DNA from: CAWAHD01 sp963781785
Lineage (GTDB): Bacteria; Planctomycetota; Planctomycetia; Isosphaerales; Isosphaeraceae
Reading direction: 5' to 3'
Length of the DNA stretch: 64,000 bases
NCBI GenBank assembly: GCA_963781785.1
Contig: CAWAHD010000005.1
Span: 2,666,001-2,730,000, forward strand
The translations under genes were made by a program, and so were the position numbers. The notes beneath the pieces are model-generated. The model searched no databases. It had not been told where the DNA came from and worked only from the letters and a program-made list of their open reading frames with translations. Shown here piece by piece: positions 1 to 9,523 of this stretch. Numbering within the stretch: position 1 is the stretch's first letter; every line of letters begins with the position of its first letter.

Positions 1-1607
1 AAGGTCGTCACGCTCTGGGATCTCGGCTCGGGACAGGTGCGGGCCACGCTGGCCGGCCACGAGGGCCCGATCACCTGCGTGGCGTTTGCGCGCGACGGCA
101 AAACTCTCGCCTCAGGCAGCCGCGATTCCTCGGTGACTCTCTGGGATGTCGCTACGCGCCAGGGAGCGGGCCACTCTGGCCCGGCATACAAGCGCAGTCA
201 CGTGTGTGGAATTCACACGCGATGGCAAGACGATCGCCACCGGCTCGACCGACTGGACCGTGAAGCTCTGGGATCTGAATTCGGGCGTGGTCCGTCATTC
301 GCTTGACGGACATCACGGCGCGATCCTCGCCGTCGGGTTCTTGCCCGATGGAGCGACCCTCGTATCGTCGAGCGCCGACGGCACGACCATGCTCTGGGAA
401 GTTGCGAGCGGTCGCGAACGAGTTGAGCTCCCTTGGCACTCCGCCTTGACGGGGCCGCTCGTATTCCTGCCCGATGGACGCTCCCTCTTGACGGGTGGGA
501 TCGATGGTTCCCTGCGCCGCTGGGACCTGACGGACGGCCAGATTCAGGCACTCCAGGCCAGAGCTCACCATGGAGCGGTGACCGCTCTTGCCGTGTCGGC
601 CGACGGCAAACTCCTCGCCACGGGCGGAGCCGACTGCGAGCTCAAGCTCTGGGACGTCGACTCCCAGCTTGCGCCCAGGCCGTTCGCGGGCGTCGAGGCG
701 AAGGTCCGTTCGCTGACGCTGACTCCCGACGGCAAGCTCCTGGCCGTGGCGATGTCGGGGGGAGTCGTCCAGTTCTGGGATGCGAAAAGCGGGAAGAGAC
801 GAGGAGATCCCCTCAAAGTCAGCGGAACGGAGATCCGCCTGGCACTCTCGCCCGATGGGAAGACGCTGGCGACACTTCCTCTCGGCTCGATTTCCGAGAC
901 CTTGCAGCTGATGGGACACCGCGACCCGGCGCGAGCTGCACCTGCTGGCCGCGGATACCGGCGAGGCCAGCGTCCTGGCATTCACACCCGACAGCCGGTT
1001 TCTTGTGCTGGCCGGCGGACCGGCGATGAAGATCCTCGGACTGGGTGCCCGTCCGGGCGTTCGCACTCTGAAAGGTTGGACCGGCGCGATTCGATCGATG
1101 GCTGTTTCCCCCGACGGAAGGTTGATCGCCACGGCGAGTGGCGACAGTCTCGTGACGCTCTGGGACATCGCAAGCGGGATACCCTGCGCCACGCTGAAAG
1201 GGCACGAGCGGATGGTCTTGTCCGTCGCATTCTCCCCCGACGGCAAGACGATCGCGACTGGTGGGGCTGATCGGACCGGTCGACTCTGGGACGCCGCCAC
1301 CCGCGCCGAGCGCCTCACCCTCCGCGGGCCCAAGAAGTTCGTGACGTGCCTTGCGTTCACTGCCGATGGCAACACGCTCGCGTCGGCGTACGACGGCGTT
1401 CCCACCGTCTCGCTCTGGGACGTGACATCCGGCCGCCTCGCCGCAACCCTGACGGTGCCGGGCTTGCCGCCTGACAAGGGCGCCTCTTGCCTGGCCATTG
1501 CGCCCGACGCCAAGACGCTGTTTGTAGGCAGCGACCATGGAATCGCCGCATGCGACATTCCGCCCGAAAGCCGTTCCCTGATTCGCCCCGCCGCATCGCC
1601 GAAGTGA
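1..1607 (+). CDS. WD40-repeat beta-propeller protein, 3' part, two frameshifts
   Basis: The gene enters from the left edge already inside a WD40 repeat and ends at TGA 1605-1607. About a dozen repeats are visible, each with the SPDGKTLATG...VKLWD pattern; the repeats read in frame 1 to about 160, frame 2 to about 925 and frame 3 to the stop, so two single-base shifts interrupt an otherwise continuous propeller. WD40 domains are protein-interaction scaffolds; in Planctomycetota they commonly form the C-terminal half of Ser/Thr kinases or ECF sigma factors, so the missing 5' part could be either. The shifts may be sequencing indels or real decay. Family assignment is sure; the role is not known. 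Confidence 0.85.
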
Positions 1608-1615
1608 CACCATCC

Positions 1616-2191
1616 TCACAGGCCAAAGACGTTGTCCGGCAGTTGAGATCCGTCGACGACCGACTCCGCTTCGCGGAGCAGCATCCGAAAATCGGCTACC
1701 GCCGTCGACGCCATCCCCTGCCTCTCGGTCCGCCAGCCTTTCGCCGCGGCCAGGGCGGCCCGAGCTCCCGACGTCAGACCAAGTCGCTGCCGGCACATCG
1801 CCAGGAACAGCCAGCTAGTACCGGCCTGCGCGGGATCCTGCGGCGTGCATCGCTCCAGCAGGCCGGCAGCCTCGGCAAACTGCCCTCCGCGGTACAGGGC
1901 CGCTCCCAATGTGTTCCCGTACCGCACATTGTCAGGATGCATCCGTGCGGCGGTTCGCGCCCACTGCACGGCTTCCATCACGGGGCCGCGACCCGGCTCC
2001 AAGGCGAGGCACCGAGCCAGGAAGTAGGCCGCAGAGCTTGAATCCGGTCGACAGTGCGCTCGAAAAGCGGTCCGCCGGATCTTTCGAGATCGCCTTATGG
2101 CTCCATCCAATCGCCGCTTGGGTGATCGAGGATGCCTAATAATGTAGCGCAAGATCCCGCTGACTCCAACGGGTCGGTCGTATTTTTTCAA
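1616..2191 (-). pseudogene. TPR-containing C-terminal tail, probable gene remnant
   Basis: Convergent with the WD40 gene and ending 9 bases from its stop. The last ~135 residues read as tetratricopeptide repeats (motifs like YFLARCLAL, NTLGAALYRGGQFAEA, WLFLAMCRQRLG). This is the typical tail of planctomycete kinase-TPR or kinase-WD40 proteins. The first ~55 residues are arginine-rich and look non-native, so the upstream part of the original gene has been lost or is out of frame. No catalytic domain is present. I read it as a leftover 3' end, not a functional gene. Confidence 0.5.
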
Positions 2192-2400
2192 CTGGTACCA
2201 GTGCAGAAAATGTTTGCTCGCGCGTGAAGCCCGTGTGAACCGATCGCGTTCGCAGATTTACATATTTTATTTTGCTCATACCACGAGATGGCTCCTGCCG
2301 GACACGGGGCGCCGCCGAGTCCGTAGACCCTACCCAAGCGGGCAGTTTAAATTGTTGTCATCCGGGGATGGTCGCTCACGCCCATAAGGAGGCTCTTGTC

Positions 2401-3339
2401 ATGCGCCCGCGGACGGTTCTGGCGGCATTCGCCCTGCTTTGCCTCGGTGACGCCCGGTCGTTTGGCCAGGAGCGCGACATCACCGTCTTGCACGACCTGC
2501 ATTATCGAGACGGTCCGAGCAACAAGTGGAGGCTGGACCTGGCGATGAAGAAGGACCAGCGCGGCCCTCCGCGGCCGGTGATTGTGGTCATCCACGGCGG
2601 CGGCTGGCTCGAGGGCGACAAATCCAGCTTCGCGTCGAGGGAGCACGGAGTCCCGGGCAACATCGTCGACTTCGCCGCGCTGGGATTCGTCGCGGTGACG
2701 ATCAATTATCGACTCTCGGGCGAAGCCATCTTCCCGGCTCCTCTGGAGGACTGCCAGTGCGCCGTGCGCTGGCTGCGGGCGCATGCCAGGGAATACAACG
2801 TCGATCCCAGTAGGATCGGTGCCTACGGCAATTCGGCCGGCGGCCACCTGGCCCTACTCTTGGGACTGGCCGGCAAGGATGCAGACCGCAGAGGCGACGG
2901 CCCGTATCAAGATCAATCGAGCCGCGTACAGGCGGTCGTGAGCGACAGCGGTCCGATCGACTTGATTTACCAATATCAACATAATCAATTGCGGGAAGTG
3001 GTCGGCCGCTTGATGGGAGGGACGCCCGACGAGAATCGAGTCGCCGCTTACAAGCAGGCGTCGCCCTCCAACCAGGTCAGGCCAAACACACCTCCTCTAC
3101 TTCTGATCTATGGCGTCACGGACGAACAGGTTCCCATCGAGACCGCGGATCAGCTCGTGGTCGCCCTGGATCGCGCCGGCCTGAAGGACGTGAGCTACTC
3201 TCGTCTGGCTGGTGTCGGTCACTGCCCGCACTCGCTCGTGCGCATTCCCGTTCTCCGACCGGTTGTCAACGAGTTCTTTGTCCGAACCCTCATGCACCCC
3301 ACGGACGAACCGGCCAGGCCCGCTCCTGCACGCCCCTGA
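2401..3339 (+). CDS. Secreted alpha/beta-hydrolase (BD-FAE / esterase-lipase type)
   Basis: 312 residues. Start chosen at ATG 2401 because a near-perfect AAGGAGG lies at 2386-2392 and the protein then begins with a short hydrophobic signal peptide (~residues 5-20). The oxyanion motif HGGGW is at 65-69, the nucleophile elbow GNSAGG has Ser145, and Asp241 (YGVTDEQ) and His274 (GVGHCPH) complete a plausible catalytic triad. This matches secreted carbohydrate-esterase-like alpha/beta hydrolases common in Planctomycetota. Substrate unknown; an acyl or acetyl ester on a polysaccharide is likely from the family. Intact. Confidence 0.87.
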   Translation: MRPRTVLAAFALLCLGDARSFGQERDITVLHDLHYRDGPSNKWRLDLAMKKDQRGPPRPVIVVIHGGGWLEGDKSSFASREHGVPGNIVDFAALGFVAVTINYRLSGEAIFPAPLEDCQCAVRWLRAHAREYNVDPSRIGAYGNSAGGHLALLLGLAGKDADRRGDGPYQDQSSRVQAVVSDSGPIDLIYQYQHNQLREVVGRLMGGTPDENRVAAYKQASPSNQVRPNTPPLLLIYGVTDEQVPIETADQLVVALDRAGLKDVSYSRLAGVGHCPHSLVRIPVLRPVVNEFFVRTLMHPTDEPARPAPARP

Positions 3340-3450
3340 GCGGCCGCGGTGCACTTGCCCGGGGCACCGGTGTCGAATCTCGAAAGAACCTTGCTTTGTG
3401 CTCAGGGACGCTCGATCATGGTCTTCAATTCTCCTGTCGAGGACATTCCG

Positions 3451-4488
3451 ATGCCGACGCTCATCAATCGTCAAATTGTCCTGGCGGCCCGCCCCCAGGG
3501 TGAACCGAAGGAGTCGGACTTCCGGCTCGCCGAGACGCCCGTGCTGGAGCCCGGCCCAGGACATATGCTGTTGCGCACAATCTATCTGTCGCTGGACCCT
3601 TACATGAGAGGCCGGATGAACGCCGGAGCGTCGTATGCCCCGGCGGTCGAGATCGGCGAGGTCATGGTCGGTGCCACGGTCTGCCGGGTCGAAGCCTCCC
3701 ATCTCGGTGAGTTTCAGGTCGGCGACATCGTGCTCGCTGCGAAAGGCTGGCAGGAGTATGCGCTTTCCGACGGGACCGGCGTTCGCAAGCTCGATCCGGC
3801 GATCGCGCCCTACTCGACGGCCCTCGGCGTGCTCGGAATGCCGGGCATGACGGCCTGGTCCGGGCTCTTGAACATCGGCCAGCCCAAGGCCGGCGAGACC
3901 GTCGTCGTCGCCGCGGCCTCGGGCGCGGTCGGCTCCCTCGTGGGCCAGCTCGCCAAGCTCAGGGGCTGCCGCGCCGTCGGCGTCGCCGGCGGCGACCGCA
4001 AATGCCGCTACGTCACCGAGGAGCTCGGGATGGACGCCTGTATCGACCACAAACAGGCTGACTTCCCAGCGCGGCTTCGGGCCGCCTGCCCCAAGGGTGT
4101 CGACATCTACTTCGAAAACGTCGGCGGCGCCGTCTTTGATGCCGTTCTCCCGCTCCTCAACTTGTTCGCACGAGTGCCGGTCTGCGGGCTGATCGCCCAT
4201 TATAATGCGACCGGACTACCCGAGGGCGTCGATCGGGTTCCCTTGCTCCTGGCCCATGTATTGACCAAGCGGCTGACTCTGCGCGGGTTCATCGTGGTCG
4301 ACTTTGCAAGCCAGCAGCCAGACTTCCTGGCCGAGGTTGGCCCGCTCGTGCGCGACGGCCGCATCAAGTACCGCGAGGAAATCGCTCTTGGCCTGGAGAA
4401 CGCCCCGAAGGCTCTGATCGGGCTCCTGTGCGGCGAAAACTTCGGCAAGATGCTCGTCCGCGTCTCCCCCGAACTTCAAGCCGGATGA
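3451..4488 (+). CDS. curA: NADP-dependent oxidoreductase, CurA/PTGR-type MDR family
   Basis: 345 residues, the usual length of CurA-like medium-chain reductases. Start ATG 3451 gives the conserved N-terminus (MPTLINRQIVLAARPQG) and has GAGGA about 8 bases upstream. Seen: the substrate-domain motif LSLDPYMRGRM, the nucleotide-binding turn AASGAVGSLVGQLAK, and the C-terminal motif GKMLVRV. These zinc-free enzymes reduce the C=C bond of alpha,beta-unsaturated ketones with NADPH (CurA itself acts on curcumin). Monocistronic, about 110 bases after the esterase. Intact; family sure, substrate unknown. Confidence 0.9.
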   Translation: MPTLINRQIVLAARPQGEPKESDFRLAETPVLEPGPGHMLLRTIYLSLDPYMRGRMNAGASYAPAVEIGEVMVGATVCRVEASHLGEFQVGDIVLAAKGWQEYALSDGTGVRKLDPAIAPYSTALGVLGMPGMTAWSGLLNIGQPKAGETVVVAAASGAVGSLVGQLAKLRGCRAVGVAGGDRKCRYVTEELGMDACIDHKQADFPARLRAACPKGVDIYFENVGGAVFDAVLPLLNLFARVPVCGLIAHYNATGLPEGVDRVPLLLAHVLTKRLTLRGFIVVDFASQQPDFLAEVGPLVRDGRIKYREEIALGLENAPKALIGLLCGENFGKMLVRVSPELQAG

Positions 4489-4700
4489 TCGTCGCAGACG
4501 AGCTGGTGAATCGCACGTTCAAGGGACGACGCCTGAATCGGCTTGGGCAGGAAGATCGTGAATCCCGACTGCTCGCACATCGCCTGAGTCTCGGAGTCTT
4601 GATCGCCGCTGATGGCTATCCCCGGTACCGTTCCTCGTTCCCTCAGCCATCGCATGAGCTCCGTGCCATTGCCGTCCGGCAAGTAGGAGACGTCGGTCAT
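4476..4700 (-). pseudogene. Truncated response-regulator receiver domain
   Basis: 74 residues covering only the C-terminal half of a REC fold: the loop after the phospho-acceptor (SYLPDGNG), the beta-4 Ser region (PGIAISGDQ) and the conserved Lys-Pro (FLPKPIQ). The acidic pocket and beta-1 to beta-3 are missing, so it cannot be phosphorylated normally. It overlaps the end of the curA-like gene by 13 bases on the opposite strand and by 4 bases the small ORF upstream of it. Best read as the remnant of a receiver-domain gene. Confidence 0.55.
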
Positions 4701-5029
4701 CCTTTCGCAGAATGGTCGGCCAGGATTCTTCCCAGCTCAGCGTGGATCAAGGCGGCATCTGCGATCGTGAGATACAGACACACACCCCAATCATCGCACC
4801 CCGCCCCGAGCATGATGTGAAACGAGTCGATCAAGTGCGGCTTCACCAGGTGCGACACAGTCCCTGTCCTGACCACGGAACGTTCATGGCGATCGAGACA
4901 GGCCACGAAGGACTCGAGAATGAGAGGATCCTTGGGAACGTGTTCGGACTCGGGGGAACGTAGCCTGATCATCGGCGTTAGGCTCCGGGTGTGAGACTCG
5001 ATCTCGACCGACCGGCAGACAACGCTCAT
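4697..5029 (-). CDS. Hypothetical protein, 110 residues
   Basis: Not recognised. It starts upstream of the REC remnant and overlaps it by 4 bases, which suggests either coupled translation or a single decayed locus. The protein is mixed charged/hydrophobic with three Cys in its first ~100 residues, no signal peptide and no transmembrane helix. It could be a small partner of the broken response regulator or a chance ORF in GC-rich DNA. Confidence 0.3.
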   Translation of the reverse strand: MSVVCRSVEIESHTRSLTPMIRLRSPESEHVPKDPLILESFVACLDRHERSVVRTGTVSHLVKPHLIDSFHIMLGAGCDDWGVCLYLTIADAALIHAELGRILADHSAKG

Positions 5030-5388
5030 TCGTCGAGATCGGATCGAGCTTAACGAGGCGCGGTCGGGAGTCTATCAGGTGAATCCCCTAGGTGGACAAA
5101 AATTCTGGCCGCTGAGCAGATGTGCCATCGCCCTAGCAGTGCGGGAGCCAACCAATGCGAATGGCTCATCCGGCTCTCCGCGAGACGGACCAAGCCGTGG
5201 GGCAGTCAGACAGGTTGCCCCTTCACCATCACTCATCCGCGCACCACGGACGACCACGCCCGCAAAAACATGAAAGCCAGCACCTTTAATAAGGCGCTAG
5301 TTCGTGCTAGACTTTCGCCTCGGTCGAAATTCGAGCAGAGAGATCCATTCGAAGGCGATGACCTTCGAACGCCGGAAAGAGGAAGCCC
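5030..5388. other. Intergenic region upstream of the HPt gene
   Basis: Reading frames here overlap each other without recognisable protein content. I see no RNA gene or repeat. Its 3' end carries the AGAGGAAG ribosome-binding site for the HPt gene. Confidence 0.5.
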
Positions 5389-5757
5389 ATGGCACGATCT
5401 CAAAGAGCGCGGGCGCCCATCTTCCGTTTCGAGCGGGTGCACGATATCTCGGCCGGAGATCGTGCGTGCGAGCGTTCTCTGCTCCAGACGTTTCTCGACG
5501 ACAGCGCCTCCCGTGTGACCAGGATCCGCGCTGCGTTTGCCCGGTCGGACGCCGCGCGCGTCGCGGACGAGGCACACAGTCTCCTGGGCGCGTGCGGAAC
5601 GCTCGGCGCCGTGTCGATGGTGGACTTCTGCCGCGAGCTGGAGACGCGGGCCAAGCTCGGGCCATTGCCGCGCGGCCGGCAGATGCTGGCAAATCTCGAG
5701 CGTGAACACGACGACCTTCGCCGCACGGTCGAGGGTTATCTGGAATCCCTGGAATAG
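5389..5757 (+). CDS. HPt (histidine phosphotransfer) domain protein
   Basis: 122 residues, the length of a stand-alone HPt module. The segment around His63 reads EAHSLLGACGTLGA, matching the HPt helix AHxLKGxxxxLG with the phosphorylatable His; the usual Lys three residues after His is a Leu here. HPt proteins relay phosphate from a hybrid kinase receiver to a final response regulator. It sits 41 bases upstream of a NarL-type regulator in the same direction, the obvious partner. The His-to-Leu+3 change is unusual but that Lys is not catalytic in all family members. Confidence 0.75.
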   Translation: MARSQRARAPIFRFERVHDISAGDRACERSLLQTFLDDSASRVTRIRAAFARSDAARVADEAHSLLGACGTLGAVSMVDFCRELETRAKLGPLPRGRQMLANLEREHDDLRRTVEGYLESLE

Positions 5758-5798
5758 GTTCTGCCGTCCCCGACCGAAAACTTGAGAGACCGATCCGC

Positions 5799-6449
5799 GT
5801 GAGCCTGCTCAACGTTCTCATCGCCGACGATCATGGCCTCGTCCGTGCCGGATTCCGCGCCCTGCTCGACGGGATCGAAGGGGTCAAGGTGGTCGCGGAG
5901 GCCGAGAACGGCCGCGTCGCCTGGGAGTTGATCCGATCGCTGCAACCCGCTCTCGCTCTCGTCGACATATCAATGCCTCTCCTGAACGGGCTGGAGCTGA
6001 CCGCTCGCGTCGCGGCCAAGCAGCCAAAAACGCGCGTGATTGTCCTGTCAATGCACGCCGACGACGACTACATCCACCGGGCAATCCGCGCAGGGGCGGC
6101 TGGCTACTTGCTCAAGGACACCAGCCCGACCGACCTCGAGCGGGCCATCCGCGCGGTCGATCGCGGCGAGACCTATTTTCGCCTCGCGGGCGGGAGTCAT
6201 CCTGGCCAATCGGTCCCCGCCCGTCGTGAAGAGTCCATCCGCCTCGACAGCCTGACCCCCCGCCAGCGCGAAATCCTCCAGCTCATCGGCGAAGGATACA
6301 CAACCAAGGTGATTGCTCATCTTCTGGGCATCAGCGTCAAGACGGCCGAGGCGCACCGCACCCAGTTGATGGAGCGGCTTGATTTCCACGACGTGGCAGC
6401 GGTGGTCCGCTACGCGATCGCCGTCGGTCTCGTCAACCCGGAATTGTGA
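5799..6449 (+). CDS. NarL/FixJ-type response regulator (REC + LuxR HTH)
   Basis: 216 residues. REC domain at ~4-120 with acidic pair Asp10/Asp11, phospho-acceptor Asp56 (LALVDISMP) and Lys near 106 (YLLKDTSP); LuxR-type HTH at ~150-212 (LTPRQREILQLIGEGYTTK, then AEAHRTQLMERL). The start is GTG 5799, where the beta-1 strand begins. Acts as a phosphorylation-dependent DNA-binding activator; likely receives phosphate through the HPt protein just upstream. Intact. Confidence 0.92.
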   Translation: MSLLNVLIADDHGLVRAGFRALLDGIEGVKVVAEAENGRVAWELIRSLQPALALVDISMPLLNGLELTARVAAKQPKTRVIVLSMHADDDYIHRAIRAGAAGYLLKDTSPTDLERAIRAVDRGETYFRLAGGSHPGQSVPARREESIRLDSLTPRQREILQLIGEGYTTKVIAHLLGISVKTAEAHRTQLMERLDFHDVAAVVRYAIAVGLVNPEL

Positions 6450-6463
6450 TCGGCCAACCGAAA

Positions 6464-8819
6464 TCAAGGCGCCGATCTGGCCCGCGCCGGCGGCTTCACT
6501 CGCTCGGGGAGCACCTTGTCATAATCCTTGAGGCCGCGCCCGTTGCTAATAACGACCCAACGATCGGGCTCGAGGCCGTCCACTGAGCGAAACCCATCTT
6601 CGAGCGGACCGACTTTCACCGAGAATTTCAAGACGCTGTTCGCGTCGATCAGCACAAACACGTAGTTTTGACCCTGATCGGTCAGCAGAGCCTGTTCCGG
6701 GACCACGAGGCCTTTGTGAGGTTTGCTCATCGCCAGCATCACCGTAACGAACATGCCGGGCAGGAGGAGCCCATCGGGGTTGGGAACCACCGCCCGCCAG
6801 TGGGATGTGCCCGTCGCCGGGTCGATCCGTTGCTCCACGGAATCGATCTTGCCTTTGTGAGGAAGCTCTTCGTCGTCGCCCAGGACCAATGTCACGGGAA
6901 GCCCGACCAGTGAGCCGCCCTTGAGCTTCCCTTCGCGCTTCAGTCGATTCATGTGCATATGTACTTTCTGAGTGACGTCGAATTCGACGTGTACCGGATT
7001 CGTGGTGATGATCGTGGCCAGGTGGGTCATGTCGGCGATGACGAGATTCCCCTCCGCCGGGAAGCGGCCACTGATCGTACCGGCGAAGGGCGCCGTCACC
7101 CGGGTGGACTCGAGCTTGAGGCTGGCGAGGTCGCGGACCGCCTCGGCTGCCCGGAGGGACGCCGCGGCCTCTGCAGCTTCGGCATCCACGCGGTCGGCCT
7201 CTTCCTGGCCGATCGATTTCTGATCCACCAGCCGTCGCGTCCGCGCCAGCTCCTTTGACCATCGCATGAGACGGGCTTTCGCTCCCTGGAGCTCGGCCTG
7301 GGCCTTGTCGAGCTCGGCCCGGTACGCTCTTGAATCGATCTCGAACAGCAGCTCGCCTTCCTTGACCTCCTGCCCCGGGCGGCAAGTCACCTTGACGAGC
7401 GTCCCGCTCACCCGAGCCTTGAGGTCCGCTTGACGACCCGCGGAGATCTGTGCCGGCAATCTCTCGTAATCGCTTGTCTCACGCATCACGGGCTGACAGA
7501 CCGTAACCTTGGGCGGCTTAGCCGTGGCCTGTGCGCTACGTTCCTTCTTCTCCGCGGGCGCGGCCGGCGGGTTGTGTTTCGGCTGATCCTTCGGAGGCGC
7601 TGACGGCCTCGGGCTTCTGGCCCTGCCCGTCCGCCGTCGTCGCCGCCTTGGCCGGCTGCTCGGCGGATGTGGGCGTCGCCGGCTCGACCGCGGCTCGACT
7701 GCTGCCCAGGGCCAGGGCGGGCAAGAGCGGCAAGGACAGGGTGCCCAGGACTAAAAGCGCCCGCGGGGCCTTGCGAGCGACCGGATCGCTCATCACATCG
7801 GATAAAATCATGTGTAATCTCCTCTTGAGCGGACGGAGGCGCTCCGCACCGCTGGTCCCGACGGGCAACGGCCGGCGGAGGCCGGATAGATAGACCGCCG
7901 TCATCACCAGCGCCTCGGCATACGCTTGCGCGGCCGAGGGCAGCGCCCAGAGCACCCAGGCGTCGCAGCACCGTTCCTCGGCGCGCTCGACCTCGCGGCG
8001 CGCCCACCAGGCGATCGGGTCCCACCAGTACAATCCACACGCCAGGGTCTCGAGCCGCCGCACCCAGTGATCACGCCGCCTGAGGTGCGCCAGTTCATGC
8101 GCCAGGACGGCGTCCTGCTGCACCGCGCTCAGGCGGTTCCACAGTTCCTCCGGCAGCACCAGGTGCGCCGGGCCGGCAAGCGGCACCCAGACCATCGGTG
8201 GCACGCGCGCCGGGATGATGTACGCCGCCGGGATGCTCCGCAGTCCCAGGGTTTCCGCCACGGCGGCGATCCGCTCGATCAGCTCCATGGGCGCCGGGCG
8301 GGCCGAGCCGATCAACCTCCGGAACCGAGTGCAGCCGAGAGCCACCACCCACCACCACACAATCGCACCCGCCAACCAGATGCCCGCCACCGCCGGCCCG
8401 GCCATCCTGGCCGGAATCTCCCTTGGCACGGCAGGCCACGCGGTCACCGGACGCGACGGTACTGCGCTGATCGCGACCGATCCCGATCTCTCCGGCGAAA
8501 CGCCGGGAGGATGCTCGCCGCGTGGGGCGATCGAGCCCGAGACACCGCCGGCGAAGTCGACCGACTGCCGTGCCGCGGAGACGGGCCTGCGCGACTCCGG
8601 CGGTGCGACCGGCTTCGTGGCGGCTCCAGCCGGGATGGTGGCAGACGGCACCTCGAACCGGAATAGCGAAGGTGTTACCAGCTTGACCAGGACGATCAGC
8701 CACAGGGCATGGCCGACGGCCGGCCGGCGGCGCCACAGCCAGCCAAGGGTGCCGGCGGCCAGGGCAAGGACGGCCGACCAAACGGCATTGTTCAGACCGG
8801 CCTGGAAAAGCACAGCCAC
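6464..8819 (-). CDS. M56 (BlaR1-like) metallopeptidase fused to RND/HlyD-type periplasmic adaptor, one frameshift
   Basis: Two frames on the minus strand that I read as one gene. The first (8819-7536) is an M56 membrane peptidase: N-terminal hydrophobic helices, the zinc motif HELAH followed by a downstream Glu-rich helix (ERAEERCCDAW), then a Pro/Ala/Glu-rich linker. The second (to 6464) is an RND membrane-fusion protein: biotinyl-lipoyl-like half (GTLVKVTCRPGQEVKEGELL), coiled-coil hairpin, second lipoyl half (APFAGTISGRFPAEG) and beta-barrel. The adaptor frame is open upstream and runs into the M56 linker near 7555, where a one-base change restores continuity (QPAG then APAEKKERSAQ). BlaI is encoded just upstream, so sensing, de-repression and efflux may be linked. 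Confidence 0.72.
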
Positions 8820-8855
8820 CGCCGCGCTCCCTTCAACTGCTCGTGACTCAAACGG

Positions 8856-9245
8856 CTAACGCTTGCGTCTCTGCTCCCGCAGGAAGGAATACAACTCGTC
8901 GACCTCGCGCTCCGACAGCGGTTGCGACCGGATCAGGTTCGTGACCAAAGGCCCTACGGCGCCGCCGCAGAGCTTGTCCGCCAATCCCTGGAGGCGGCGG
9001 CGGATCAGCTCGTCGCGGTCAACGATGGCCGTGAAGAAAAGGACATTCCCCTGCCGGGTCGACCGCACGAACCCCTTCTTATCCAGCCGCCCCAGCAGGT
9101 TCTGCACCGTGGCATAGTGCACCTCGCTCCCCCCGGGATAAACCACATCGGTGACCTGACGGCGCGTCGTCTCGCCCCGTTTCCAGAGAACCTGAAGGAT
9201 CGCCAGCTCCGTGTCCGTCACATCCTCGCCTGCACGCCGCGCCAT
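8856..9245 (-). CDS. blaI: BlaI/MecI-family transcriptional repressor
   Basis: 129 residues from the ATG at 9245, chosen because AGGAGG (minus strand, 9252-9257) sits 6 bases upstream; an in-frame ATG at 9278 lies inside the operator and is unlikely. Winged-helix HTH in the first ~75 residues (VTDTELAILQVLWKRGETT, HYATVQNLLGRLDKKGFV) and a C-terminal dimerisation helix. BlaI-type repressors bind palindromes as dimers and are removed when a BlaR1/M56 peptidase fires. The M56-adaptor gene follows 36 bases downstream on the same strand, so the pair is an operon. Confidence 0.92.
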   Translation of the reverse strand: MARRAGEDVTDTELAILQVLWKRGETTRRQVTDVVYPGGSEVHYATVQNLLGRLDKKGFVRSTRQGNVLFFTAIVDRDELIRRRLQGLADKLCGGAVGPLVTNLIRSQPLSEREVDELYSFLREQRRKR

Positions 9246-9255
9246 GATGTGCCTC

Positions 9256-9297
9256 CTAGGCAGTTTGCTTAGGTTCAATCTAAGGCATTCTGCCTAG
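9256..9297. promoter_or_regulatory. Double palindromic operator upstream of blaI
   Basis: Two 17-bp dyads of the form CTAGGCA-nnn-TGCCTAG lie at 9256-9272 and 9281-9297, centres 25 bp apart; together they make a larger imperfect inverted repeat. The first overlaps the last two bases of the blaI Shine-Dalgarno. Position and symmetry fit an autoregulatory BlaI operator; binding by BlaI is inferred. Confidence 0.75.
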
Positions 9298-9523
9298 GGC
9301 GTCAAGAGACAAGCACCAATGAAAAGTCGGCGCGGACGTCGCTTCTTGCCAGCTTTCCCTCTGGGTTGCGGGGGCGAACGGGAATTTCCAGTTCGATTGA
9401 GAAAAGTAACCTAATTTTGACATAGGCTCGCTCCAACTGGATTCGAGACGGATCGTCGATGGCTGCCGTGGGCGGCTTGGTTTCGCCAATTTTCTCCTCA
9501 CCGATGACTCATCGATATGAAAA
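9298..9523. other. Divergent intergenic region
   Basis: Holds the promoters for leftward blaI and the rightward histidine kinase. No convincing ORF or repeat. Confidence 0.4.

Noticed and set aside
152..1558. Long minus-strand ORF of 468 residues opposite the WD40 gene
   Set aside because: Arg/Ser/Pro-rich shadow of a GC-rich plus-strand gene with clear WD40 repeats; no recognisable protein features.
2272..2400. N-terminal extension of the esterase from 2272
   Set aside because: No ribosome-binding site there, while AAGGAGG and a signal peptide mark ATG 2401.
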